A stretch of 39,887 nt of DNA from an uncultured Lachnospiraceae bacterium (GTDB lineage Bacteria; Bacillota; Clostridia; Lachnospirales; Lachnospiraceae): NCBI GenBank assembly GCA_910585345.1, contig CAJUDS010000019.1:1-39887 (forward strand), read 5' to 3'. The notes beneath the pieces were generated by a model that had not been told where the DNA came from, made no database searches, and saw only the letters and a program-made list of their open reading frames with translations. Position numbers and translations under genes: made by a program. This document shows positions 33,406-39,887 of the stretch, piece by piece; positions within the stretch are counted from its first letter, which is position 1, and each line of letters begins with the position of its first letter.

Positions 33406-34026
33406 ATGGCAAACGTATCTGTTTATAATATGGAAGGCAAAGAAGTTGATAAGATCGAATTGAGCGATGCGGTATTTGGCGTTTCGATCAATGAACATCT
33501 GGTACACATGGCAGTCGTTCAGCAGCTTGCAAATGACCGCCAGGGAACGCAGAAAGCAAAGACGCGCTCTGAAGTTTCGGGCGGTGGAAGAAAGCCGTGG
33601 AGACAAAAAGGAACCGGACATGCAAGACAGGGTTCTACCAGAGCTCCGCAGTGGACAGGAGGAGGCGTCGTATTCGCTCCGGTTCCAAGAGACTATTCAT
33701 TTAAATTAAACAAAAAAGAAAAAAGACTGGCGCTCAAGTCAGTATTGACAAGCAGGGTGCAGGAAAATAAGCTGATCGTGATTGATGAACTGAAACTGGA
33801 CGGAATTAAGACAAAGAATTTCAAAAAGGTGATGGATAACCTGCATGTGGCCAAAGGACTTGTCGTTCTGGCGGAGAATGATGAAAATGTCGTAATGTCC
33901 GCTAAAAATATTTATGGCATTAACACAGCGCTTACCAATACAATCAATGTGTATGACATTCTGAAGGCAGGGACACTTGTTCTGACAAAGGATGCGGTCA
34001 AAAAGATAGAGGAGGTGTATGCATAA
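33406..34026 (+). CDS. rplD: 50S ribosomal protein L4
   Basis: 206 residues. L4 lines the exit tunnel through its extended loop (SGGGRKPWRQKGTGHARQGS, about residues 60-79), and in several bacteria it represses its own operon through the leader. That makes it the first candidate ligand for the leader seen here. The stop overlaps the rplW start by one base. Confidence 0.98.
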   Translation: MANVSVYNMEGKEVDKIELSDAVFGVSINEHLVHMAVVQQLANDRQGTQKAKTRSEVSGGGRKPWRQKGTGHARQGSTRAPQWTGGGVVFAPVPRDYSFKLNKKEKRLALKSVLTSRVQENKLIVIDELKLDGIKTKNFKKVMDNLHVAKGLVVLAENDENVVMSAKNIYGINTALTNTINVYDILKAGTLVLTKDAVKKIEEVYA

Positions 34027-34325
34027 TGGCAGTTTTACAGTATTATGATGTAATCCTCAAACCGGTGATCACAGAAAAAAGCATGTCCGGTATGAGTGAA
34101 AAGAAGTATACTTTCCTTGTTCACACAGAGGCGAACAAAGCACAGATCAAAGAAGCCGTGGAAAAAATGTTTGAAGGAACGAAGGTAAAACGCGTCAATA
34201 CCATGAATCTGGATGGGAAAAACAAAAGACGCGGCGCAGTAACCGGAAAAACGGCAAAAACAAAGAAGGCAATCGTCCAGCTGACGGAAGACAGCAAAGA
34301 AATTGAGATTTTCACCGGGCTATGA
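34026..34325 (+). CDS. rplW: 50S ribosomal protein L23
   Basis: 99 residues. L23 sits at the tunnel exit and docks trigger factor and SRP. YYDVILKPVITEKSM at the start and VEKMFEGTKVKRVNTMN are typical. It begins at the last base of the rplD stop, implying coupled translation. The 118-base gap after it is unusually long for this operon and contains competing hairpins. Confidence 0.98.
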   Translation: MAVLQYYDVILKPVITEKSMSGMSEKKYTFLVHTEANKAQIKEAVEKMFEGTKVKRVNTMNLDGKNKRRGAVTGKTAKTKKAIVQLTEDSKEIEIFTGL

Positions 34326-34347
34326 TGACGATCAATAACTATTGTGA

Positions 34348-34402
34348 GATAAGCAGAACTTTGTAAATCTGCTCTGCTTATCTTATCGCGGATAAGCACA
34401 GA
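34348..34402 (+). promoter_or_regulatory. Three-segment alternative hairpin region between rplW and rplB
   Basis: Segment 1 GATAAGCAGA (34348-34357), segment 2 TCTGCTTATC (34373-34382) and segment 3 GATAAGCA (34391-34398). Segment 2 can pair perfectly with segment 1 (10 bp) or with segment 3 (8 bp, TGCTTATC 34375-34382), but not both. There is no T-run, so translational control or RNA processing is more likely than termination. Confidence 0.55.
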
Positions 34403-34443
34403 AAAGTGCGATAATAAATCGGGAATCGAAAGGAGAAATTACG

Positions 34444-35286
34444 ATGGGAATTAAGACATACAACCCATATACACCTTCCAGGAGAAATATGACCGGTTCT
34501 GATTTTGCAGAGATTACGAAAAAAACTCCCGAGAAGAGTCTTCTCGTTTCTGTAAAAAAGAATGCAGGACGTAATAATCAGGGTAAGATTACAGTAAGAC
34601 ACCGTGGAGGCGGAAACAGAAGAAAATACAGACTGATTGATTTTAAGAGAAACAAGGACGGTATTCCGGCAACCGTAGTCGGGGTGGAATACGATCCGAA
34701 CAGAACGGCCAATATTGCGCTGATCTGTTATGCGGACGGCGAAAAATCCTATATTCTTGCGCCGGAAGGTCTGAAAGACGGCATGAAAGTCATGAACGGA
34801 CCGGAGGCGGAAGTAAGAATCGGCAACTGCCTGCCGTTGTCTGAAATTCCTGTTGGTACGCAGCTGCATAATATAGAGTTGTATCCCGGGAAGGGCGGGC
34901 AGCTGGTTCGCTCAGCCGGCAACAGCGCGCAGTTGATGGCGAAGGAAGGAAAATATGCGACGCTGAGACTTCCCTCCGGTGAGATGAGAATGGTTCCGAT
35001 CGTGTGCCGTGCAACGGTAGGCGTTGTCGGAAACGCAGATCACAGCCTGATTAATATCGGCAAAGCAGGACGTAAACGTCATATGGGTATCAGACCTACG
35101 GTCCGCGGCTCTGTTATGAACCCCAACGACCATCCGCACGGCGGTGGAGAAGGCAAGACAGGAATCGGACGTCCTGGTCCATGTACGCCATGGGGCAAAC
35201 CGGCACTTGGTCTGAAGACGAGAAAGAAAAAGAAACAGTCTAACAAGCTGATTGTAAGAAGACGTGACGGCAGAGCAATTAAGTAA
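34444..35286 (+). CDS. rplB: 50S ribosomal protein L2
   Basis: 280 residues. L2 contacts both subunits near the peptidyl transferase centre. The conserved C-terminal MNPNDHPHGGGEGKTGIGRP loop contains the histidine implicated in peptide bond formation. AAAGGAG precedes ATG 34444. The region upstream can form alternative hairpins that may modulate its expression relative to rplW. Confidence 0.99.
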   Translation: MGIKTYNPYTPSRRNMTGSDFAEITKKTPEKSLLVSVKKNAGRNNQGKITVRHRGGGNRRKYRLIDFKRNKDGIPATVVGVEYDPNRTANIALICYADGEKSYILAPEGLKDGMKVMNGPEAEVRIGNCLPLSEIPVGTQLHNIELYPGKGGQLVRSAGNSAQLMAKEGKYATLRLPSGEMRMVPIVCRATVGVVGNADHSLINIGKAGRKRHMGIRPTVRGSVMNPNDHPHGGGEGKTGIGRPGPCTPWGKPALGLKTRKKKKQSNKLIVRRRDGRAIK

Positions 35287-35310
35287 TCGATATTATTAGG
35301 AGGAATCAAA

Positions 35311-35592
35311 ATGGCTAGATCATTAAAAAAAGGACCATTTGCAGATAAGAGCTTATTGAAAAAAATCGATGCTCTGAATGCATCAGGACAGAAACAGGTG
35401 ATTAAGACCTGGTCCCGCCGTTCTACAATCTTTCCCTCTTTTGTGGGACATACGATTGCAGTTCATGACGGGAGAAAGCATGTGCCTGTATATGTAACAG
35501 AAGATATGGTTGGACATAAGCTCGGTGAGTTCGTTGCCACAAGAACTTACAGGGGACATGGAAAAGATGAAAAGAAATCCAAAGTAAGATAA
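35311..35592 (+). CDS. rpsS: 30S ribosomal protein S19
   Basis: 93 residues. S19 lies in the 30S head and pairs with S13 at the subunit bridge. MARSLKKGPFADKSLLKKI and TWSRRSTIFPSFVGHTIAVH are diagnostic. TAGGAGGAA precedes the ATG, 24 bases after rplB. Confidence 0.99.
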   Translation: MARSLKKGPFADKSLLKKIDALNASGQKQVIKTWSRRSTIFPSFVGHTIAVHDGRKHVPVYVTEDMVGHKLGEFVATRTYRGHGKDEKKSKVR

Positions 35593-35614
35593 TTTTGAAA
35601 GGAGGTTTCCATCC

Positions 35615-36001
35615 ATGGCAAAAGGACATAGAAGTCAAATTAAGAGAGAAAGAAATGCGAATAAGGATACCAGACCATCAGCAAAGTTATCTTATGCCAG
35701 AGTATCCGTTCAGAAAGCGTGTTTTGTATTAGATGCCATCAGGGGTAAAGATGTACAGACGGCTCTTGGGATTTTAGAGTATAATCCAAGATATGCTTCA
35801 AGCCTGATTAAAAAATTATTGGAATCAGCGATTGCAAATGCTGAGAACAATAATGGCATGAACAAAGACAATCTTTACATTGCACAGTGTTACGCAAACA
35901 AAGGACCTACAATGAAGAGAGTAAGACCGAGAGCACAGGGCAGGGCTTATAGAATTGAGAAGAGAATGAGCCATATTACAATCGTGCTTGATGAAAGATA
36001 G
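35615..36001 (+). CDS. rplV: 50S ribosomal protein L22
   Basis: 128 residues, with the extended tunnel loop ending in KGPTMKRVRPRAQGRAYRIE, the region where macrolide resistance changes occur in other bacteria. AAAGGAGG lies upstream. The N-terminal MAKGHRSQIKRERN extension is slightly longer than in Bacillus. Confidence 0.98.
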   Translation: MAKGHRSQIKRERNANKDTRPSAKLSYARVSVQKACFVLDAIRGKDVQTALGILEYNPRYASSLIKKLLESAIANAENNNGMNKDNLYIAQCYANKGPTMKRVRPRAQGRAYRIEKRMSHITIVLDER

Positions 36002-36012
36002 GAGGAAAGATA

Positions 36013-36672
36013 ATGGGACAGAAAGTTAATCCTCACGGTTTAAGAGTCGGCATTATTAAGGACTGGGATTCTAGATGGTATGCTTCTGATGCTGAGTTTT
36101 CGGATTTTTTAGTGGAAGATTATAATATCAGGAAGTATCTGAAAAAGAAATTATACAGCGCAGGCATTTCCAAAATTGAGATTGAGAGAGCATCTGATCG
36201 TGTAAAAGTGATTATTTATACGGCAAAACCCGGTGTTGTCATTGGCAAGGGCGGCGCAGAGATTGAAGTGACAAAAAAAGAACTGATGAAGCTGACAGAC
36301 AAAAAGGTGTTGGTTGACATCAAAGAGATTAAAAGACCTGACAGAGACGCGCAGCTTGTGGCAGAAAACATTGCACAGCAGCTTGAGAACAGGGTGTCTT
36401 TTAGGCGCGCTATGAAATCTTGCATGGGCAGAACGATGAAAGCGGGTGCACTTGGCATCAAGACTTCCGTTTCAGGCCGTCTTGGCGGCGCTGATATGGC
36501 TCGTACAGAGTTCTACAGCGACGGTACGATTCCGCTGCAGACACTGCGGGCTGATATTGAATATGGATTTGCAGAAGCTGACACCACATATGGTAAAGTG
36601 GGTGTTAAGGTATGGATATATAAAGGCGAAATACTTCCTGCGAAAGGAAACAAGGAAGGGAGCGATAAATAA
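36013..36672 (+). CDS. rpsC: 30S ribosomal protein S3
   Basis: 219 residues, forming part of the mRNA entry tunnel. It starts MGQKVNPHGLRVGIIKDWDS, has the KH-domain GxxG loop VVIGKGGAEIE, and a conserved GRLGGADMARTEFYSDGTIP. The stop TAA shares one base with the ATG of rplP. Confidence 0.99.
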   Translation: MGQKVNPHGLRVGIIKDWDSRWYASDAEFSDFLVEDYNIRKYLKKKLYSAGISKIEIERASDRVKVIIYTAKPGVVIGKGGAEIEVTKKELMKLTDKKVLVDIKEIKRPDRDAQLVAENIAQQLENRVSFRRAMKSCMGRTMKAGALGIKTSVSGRLGGADMARTEFYSDGTIPLQTLRADIEYGFAEADTTYGKVGVKVWIYKGEILPAKGNKEGSDK

Positions 36673-37109
36673 TGTTAATGCCAAAAAGAGTAAAACGTCG
36701 TAAACAGTTCCGTGGGTCCATGGCAGGAAAAGCTATGAGAGGAAATACCATTACGTATGGTGAATATGGTATCATTGCCACCGAACCATGTTGGATCAAA
36801 TCCAATCAGATCGAAGCTGCCCGTATTGCAATGACGCGTTATATCAAACGTGGCGGTCAGGTTTGGATCAAGATTTTTCCAGATAAACCAGTTACAGCAA
36901 AACCGGCGGAAACACGTATGGGTTCCGGCAAGGGCACTCTTGAGTACTGGGTAGCAGTGGTGAAACCAGGACGCGTGATGTTTGAGATTTCCGGTGTGCC
37001 GGAAGAAACAGCCAAAGAAGCATTGCGTCTTGCAACACATAAGCTTCCATGCAAATGTAAAATTGTTTCTAAAGCAGACTTGGAAGGCGGTGCATCAAAT
37101 GAAAACTAA
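36672..37109 (+). CDS. rplP: 50S ribosomal protein L16
   Basis: 145 residues. L16 helps shape the A-site tRNA pocket. MLMPKRVKRRKQFRG and TRMGSGKGTLEYWVAVVKPG are diagnostic. It overlaps rpsC by one base and rpmC by eleven, a tightly coupled run of three genes. Confidence 0.99.
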   Translation: MLMPKRVKRRKQFRGSMAGKAMRGNTITYGEYGIIATEPCWIKSNQIEAARIAMTRYIKRGGQVWIKIFPDKPVTAKPAETRMGSGKGTLEYWVAVVKPGRVMFEISGVPEETAKEALRLATHKLPCKCKIVSKADLEGGASNEN

Positions 37110-37308
37110 TAAGTATGTAGAAGATTTAAAGACAAAATCAGCTGCAGAATTAGCGCAGGAATTGGTAGCTGCTAAAAAAGAACTTTTCAATTTGAGATTC
37201 CAGAACGCGACAAATCAGTTAGATAACACAGCAAGAATCAGGGAAGTAAGAAAAAATATTGCCAGGATACAGACCGTTATTACTGAAAAGAGCAAAGCGC
37301 AGGCGTAG
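37099..37308 (+). CDS. rpmC: 50S ribosomal protein L29
   Basis: 69 residues. The start is ATG 37099 (MKTNKYVEDLKTKSAAEL); the open frame continues upstream inside rplP, but L29 proteins begin here, and GGAAGGCGG lies before it. KKELFNLRFQNATNQLDNT is the conserved core. L29 sits near L23 at the tunnel exit. Confidence 0.98.
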   Translation: MKTNKYVEDLKTKSAAELAQELVAAKKELFNLRFQNATNQLDNTARIREVRKNIARIQTVITEKSKAQA

Positions 37309-37345
37309 GACTTAATGTATGTTAAGTGCAGAAAGGAGAATCACA

Positions 37346-37600
37346 GTGGAAAGAAATTTGAGGAAAACCCGTACTGGCAAAGTGACCAGTAATAAAATGG
37401 ATAAAACGATTGTTGTAGCAGTGGAAGATCATGTAAAACATGCACTTTATAATAAGATTGTAAAGAGGACTTATAAGCTGAAAGCGCATGACGAGAACAA
37501 TGAATGCAACATCGGCGATACCGTAAAAGTCATGGAAACGAGACCTTTGTCAAAGGACAAACGCTGGAGACTTGTGGAAGTGGTTGAAAAAGCGAAATAG
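37346..37600 (+). CDS. rpsQ: 30S ribosomal protein S17
   Basis: 84 residues from GTG 37346, which has AAAGGAG about 8 bases upstream; the in-frame ATG 37319 would add nine untypical residues. MERNLRKTRTGKVTSNKMDK and IGDTVKVMETRPLSKDKRWR are diagnostic. S17 is a primary 16S rRNA-binding protein. Confidence 0.98.
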   Translation: MERNLRKTRTGKVTSNKMDKTIVVAVEDHVKHALYNKIVKRTYKLKAHDENNECNIGDTVKVMETRPLSKDKRWRLVEVVEKAK

Positions 37601-37638
37601 TTTTCGGTTGACAGTAAAGAAATAAAAGGAGAATTGGC

Positions 37639-38007
37639 ATGATACAACAGGAAAGCAGACTGAAGGTCGCTGATAATACTGGCGCAAAAGAGCTTCTGTG
37701 CATCAGGGTTATGGGCGGATCTACAAGAAGATATGCAAATATTGGTGATGTAATCGTTGCTACCGTTAAAGATGCAACACCCGGCGGTGTTGTCAAAAAA
37801 GGCGATGTCGTAAAAGCTGTCGTTGTACGTACTGTAAAAGGCGCCCGTCGTAAAGACGGTTCTTATATCAGATTTGACGAAAATGCTGCTGTGATTATTA
37901 AGGAGGATAAGACTCCCAGAGGAACCCGTATTTTTGGACCAGTAGCAAGAGAGCTTCGTGAAAAACAGTTTATGAAAATTGTTTCCCTGGCTCCGGAAGT
38001 ATTATAA
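37639..38007 (+). CDS. rplN: 50S ribosomal protein L14
   Basis: 122 residues, the standard length, first gene of the classical spc part. MIQQESRLKVADNTGAKELL and GARRKDGSYIRFDENA are diagnostic. L14 forms a subunit bridge and is the binding site of the silencing factor RsfS. AAAGGAG precedes the ATG. Confidence 0.99.
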   Translation: MIQQESRLKVADNTGAKELLCIRVMGGSTRRYANIGDVIVATVKDATPGGVVKKGDVVKAVVVRTVKGARRKDGSYIRFDENAAVIIKEDKTPRGTRIFGPVARELREKQFMKIVSLAPEVL

Positions 38008-38019
38008 GGAGGTGCCGGA

Positions 38020-38331
38020 ATGTCTACAATGAAAATCAAAAAAGGTGATACCGTAAAAGTGATTACCGGAAAAGATAATGGAAAAGAAGGAAAGGTTATT
38101 TCTGTCGATAGAAAGAGAAACAAAGTGCTGGTAGAAGGCGTTAACATCGTTACGAAGCATACAAAACCTTCGGCAGCCAACCAGAATGGCGGAATCATCC
38201 AGAAGGAAGCGCCGATAGACGTTTCCAATGTTATGTATGTTCACAAAGGAAAGGCTACAAGAGTGGGCTTTCGGTTTGAGAATGACAAAAAAGTACGCTT
38301 CGCAAAATCCACAGGCGACGTAATTGATTAA
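38020..38331 (+). CDS. rplX: 50S ribosomal protein L24
   Basis: 103 residues with the KOW motif (KGDTVKVITGKDNGKEGKVI, about 7-26). L24 is an early initiator of 50S assembly. AAGGAGGTGCC lies before ATG 38020, 12 bases after rplN. Confidence 0.99.
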   Translation: MSTMKIKKGDTVKVITGKDNGKEGKVISVDRKRNKVLVEGVNIVTKHTKPSAANQNGGIIQKEAPIDVSNVMYVHKGKATRVGFRFENDKKVRFAKSTGDVID

Positions 38332-38355
38332 CTCTCAGGAAGGAGGTCTAGACAG

Positions 38356-38895
38356 GTGAGTAGACTGAAAGACATGTATAAAAACGAGATCGTAGACGCT
38401 ATGGTCAAAAAGTTTGGATATAAAAACATTATGGAAGTGCCTAAGCTCGATAAAATCGTAATCAATATGGGCGTCGGCGAAGCCAAAGATAATGCGAAAA
38501 TTCTGGAGTCTGCAATGAGTGATCTGGAGAAAATTTCAGGTCAGAAGGCAGTGGTAACAAAGGCCAAAAATTCCATTGCAAACTTTAAAATCAGGGAAGG
38601 CATGGCAATCGGATGCAAAGTTACGCTGCGCGGTGAAAAGATGTATGAATTTGCAGACCGGCTGATTAATCTTGCATTGCCGCGTGTACGCGATTTCCGC
38701 GGCGTAAATCCGAATGCTTTTGACGGAAGAGGGAATTATGCCCTTGGTATTAAAGAGCAGCTTATCTTTCCGGAAATTGAATACGACAAGATCGACAAAG
38801 TAAGAGGTATGGATGTAATTTTTGTAACAACAGCAAAGACAGACGAAGAGGCGCGTGAATTGTTGACATTATTCAATATGCCGTTTGCAAAATAG
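38356..38895 (+). CDS. rplE: 50S ribosomal protein L5
   Basis: 179 residues from GTG 38356, supported by AAGGAGGT about 9 bases upstream. L5 binds 5S rRNA and contacts P-site tRNA. MSRLKDMYKNEIVDAMVKKF and LPRVRDFRGVNPNAFDGRGN are diagnostic. Confidence 0.99.
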   Translation: MSRLKDMYKNEIVDAMVKKFGYKNIMEVPKLDKIVINMGVGEAKDNAKILESAMSDLEKISGQKAVVTKAKNSIANFKIREGMAIGCKVTLRGEKMYEFADRLINLALPRVRDFRGVNPNAFDGRGNYALGIKEQLIFPEIEYDKIDKVRGMDVIFVTTAKTDEEARELLTLFNMPFAK

Positions 38896-38909
38896 AAGGA
38901 GGTAAATTC

Positions 38910-39095
38910 ATGGCTAAGACAGCAATGAAGATTAAACAGCAGCGCAAACCGAAATTTTCGACGAGAGAATACAGCCGTTGCAAAATCTGTGGTCGTCCAC
39001 ATGCTTATTTAAGAAAATACGGAATTTGCAGAATTTGCTTCCGTGAATTAGCATATAAAGGCCAAATCCCGGGCGTGAAGAAAGCAAGCTGGTGA
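38910..39095 (+). CDS. rpsN: 30S ribosomal protein S14, zinc-binding type
   Basis: 61 residues with the C+ zinc ribbon: C24, C27, C40, C43 (CKICGRPH, ICRICFREL). This short zinc form is typical of Gram-positive bacteria. GAAGGAGG lies before the ATG. Eight bases after the stop (TGG TGA CATTGA) the 92-base hairpin repeats begin, stretching the normally short gap to rpsH to 277 bases. Confidence 0.99.
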   Translation: MAKTAMKIKQQRKPKFSTREYSRCKICGRPHAYLRKYGICRICFRELAYKGQIPGVKKASW

Positions 39096-39101
39096 CATTG
39101 A

Positions 39102-39193
39102 ACACTTGACGAGGTATTGACGAGTCTAGTGTGAAAGTCGTTCTTTGAGCTTAGTGAGGTATTTTCGAACTTAGCGAAAAGAACATACGCGGT
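39102..39193 (+). repeat. 92-bp two-hairpin repeat, unit 1 (rpsN-rpsH gap)
   Basis: Hairpin A, 39103-39131: CACT, T-T mismatch, GAC/GTC stem, tandem G-A/A-G, a G-C pair and the 7-nt loop GTATTGA. Hairpin B, 39140-39184: GTTCTTT/AAAGAAC stem, tandem G-A pairs, a GCT stem, T-T mismatch, an AGT stem, tandem G-A/A-G, a G-C pair and the 7-nt loop GTATTTT. Confidence 0.9.
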
Positions 39194-39285
39194 ACACTTG
39201 ACGAGGTATTGACGAGTCTAGTGTGAAAGTCGTTCTTTGAGCTTAGTGAGGTATTTTCGAACTTAGCGAAAAGAACATACGCGGT
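39194..39285 (+). repeat. 92-bp two-hairpin repeat, unit 2 (identical copy)
   Basis: A direct tandem copy of unit 1 with the same period of exactly 92 bases and no visible differences, suggesting recent duplication. Confidence 0.92.
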
Positions 39286-39337
39286 ACACTTGACGAGGTA
39301 TTGACGAGTCTAGTGTGAAAGTCGTTCTTTGAGCTTA
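39286..39337 (+). repeat. 92-bp repeat, truncated unit 3
   Basis: It contains hairpin A and the left side of hairpin B, then diverges after GAGCTTA into AACGAACACAG and the rpsH ribosome binding site. The repeat array therefore ends just before the rpsH translation signals. Confidence 0.85.
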
Positions 39338-39372
39338 ACGAACACAGAAAAGAATCAAGGAGGTAAATCTAA

Positions 39373-39774
39373 ATGACAATGAGTGATCCTATTGCAGATA
39401 TGCTTACAAGAATCCGCAATGCAAATACTGCAAAGCATGATACCGTTGATGTCCCTTCTTCTAAAATGAAATTGGCGATTGCACAGATTCTTTTAGAAGA
39501 AGGATATATTAAAAAATTTGATGTGGTGGAAGACGGTAATTTTAAAACGATCCGTATCACATTGAAATATGGCGCAGATAAAAATGAAAAGATTATAACC
39601 GGATTGAAAAGAATTTCCAAGCCGGGTCTTCGCGTGTATGCAGGCAAGGAAGATATGCCGAAGGTGCTTGGCGGACTGGGTGTGGCAATTGTTTCCACAA
39701 ATCAGGGTGTGATTACAGATAAAAAAGCAAGAGAACTCCAGGTAGGCGGTGAAGTTCTGGCCTTTGTGTGGTGA
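39373..39774 (+). CDS. rpsH: 30S ribosomal protein S8
   Basis: 133 residues. S8 is a central 16S rRNA-binding protein and, in E. coli, the repressor of the spc operon. MTMSDPIADMLTRIRNANTA at the start and STNQGVITDKKARELQVGGE near the end are diagnostic. CAAGGAGG lies before the ATG. Like rpsN it ends TGG TGA CATTGA and runs straight into the hairpin repeats. Confidence 0.99.
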   Translation: MTMSDPIADMLTRIRNANTAKHDTVDVPSSKMKLAIAQILLEEGYIKKFDVVEDGNFKTIRITLKYGADKNEKIITGLKRISKPGLRVYAGKEDMPKVLGGLGVAIVSTNQGVITDKKARELQVGGEVLAFVW

Positions 39775-39780
39775 CATTGA

Positions 39781-39872
39781 GCACTTAGCGAGGTACTTTC
39801 GAGCTTAGTGCGAAAGTCGTTCTTTGAGCTTAGTGAGGTAGTTTCGAACTTAGCGAAAAGAACAAACCCGGT
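39781..39872 (+). repeat. 92-bp two-hairpin repeat, divergent unit after rpsH
   Basis: Hairpin A 39781-39811 and hairpin B 39819-39863. The architecture matches the rpsN-rpsH units, but base pairs in hairpin A are changed in a compensatory way (AGC/GCT in place of GAC/GTC). Loops are GTACTTT and GTAGTTT. Confidence 0.9.
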
Positions 39873-39887
39873 ACACTTAGCGAGGTA
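39873..39887 (+). repeat. Start of a further 92-bp unit, cut by the window end
   Basis: ACACTTAGCGAGGTA begins exactly 92 bases after the previous unit, so the array continues beyond the window. Confidence 0.8.

Noticed and set aside
39102..39337. Tandem repeats as a CRISPR array
   Set aside because: The copies are directly abutting 92-base units without unique spacers, and no cas genes are present.

Overview
The window looks like chromosomal DNA of a Gram-positive anaerobe of the class Clostridia, most likely family Lachnospiraceae. This is inferred from the S10-spc ribosomal gene order with a zinc-type S14, AGGAGG-type ribosome binding sites throughout, the oxygen-sensitive ribonucleotide reductase NrdD/NrdG, an ECF sigma factor with a DUF4179-type anti-sigma factor, and several small proteins of the kind common in that family. 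No tRNA, rRNA, CRISPR array, insertion sequence or phage structural gene was seen.

Layout. 1-7527 is an AT-rich defence locus: the end of a Cro/CI-type regulator, then a type I restriction-modification operon hsdM-hsdS-(unknown gene)-hsdR. The unknown gene sits exactly where the anticodon nuclease gene prrC sits in the E. coli prr locus, and it carries a HEPN-like R-x5-H motif. 7528-7907 is a decayed stretch. 7908-10391 holds a two-gene unit: a protein weakly resembling flavin-dependent thymidylate synthase and an ABC-class ATPase. 10681-13581 encodes an ECF sigma factor, its membrane anti-sigma factor and a membrane protein. 13664-15189 (minus) is an isolated flagellin gene broken by a one-base frameshift. 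15336-15930 is a small heat-shock gene with a CIRCE operator and a strong terminator. 15984-18005 is a LytTR/GHKL two-component pair, followed by a coiled-coil protein and a lipoprotein.

19183-23697 is an anaerobic metabolism module. A cysteine-rich Crp/Fnr regulator is divergent from nrdD, nrdG and a PflX-like radical SAM gene. A perfect palindrome lies at -41.5 relative to the predicted nrdD start site and overlaps the regulator's own promoter. 23765-27334 (minus) has two small membrane-protein genes and a calcium-type P-type ATPase. 27600-30114 has small membrane or unknown proteins and an RlmI-like methyltransferase. 30393-31934 is a PutP-type sodium:proline symporter.

32048 to the end is the S10-spc operon, rpsJ to rpsH, with a clear promoter and a 233-nt structured leader containing a predicted pseudoknot. 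Between rplW and rplB there are three mutually exclusive pairing segments. The most striking feature is a family of 92-bp repeats directly after the stop codons of rpsN and rpsH. Each unit folds into two hairpins that share a T-T mismatch, tandem G-A pairs and a 7-nt GTA loop. The pairs change in a compensatory way between copies, as expected of a conserved RNA element inside this essential operon.
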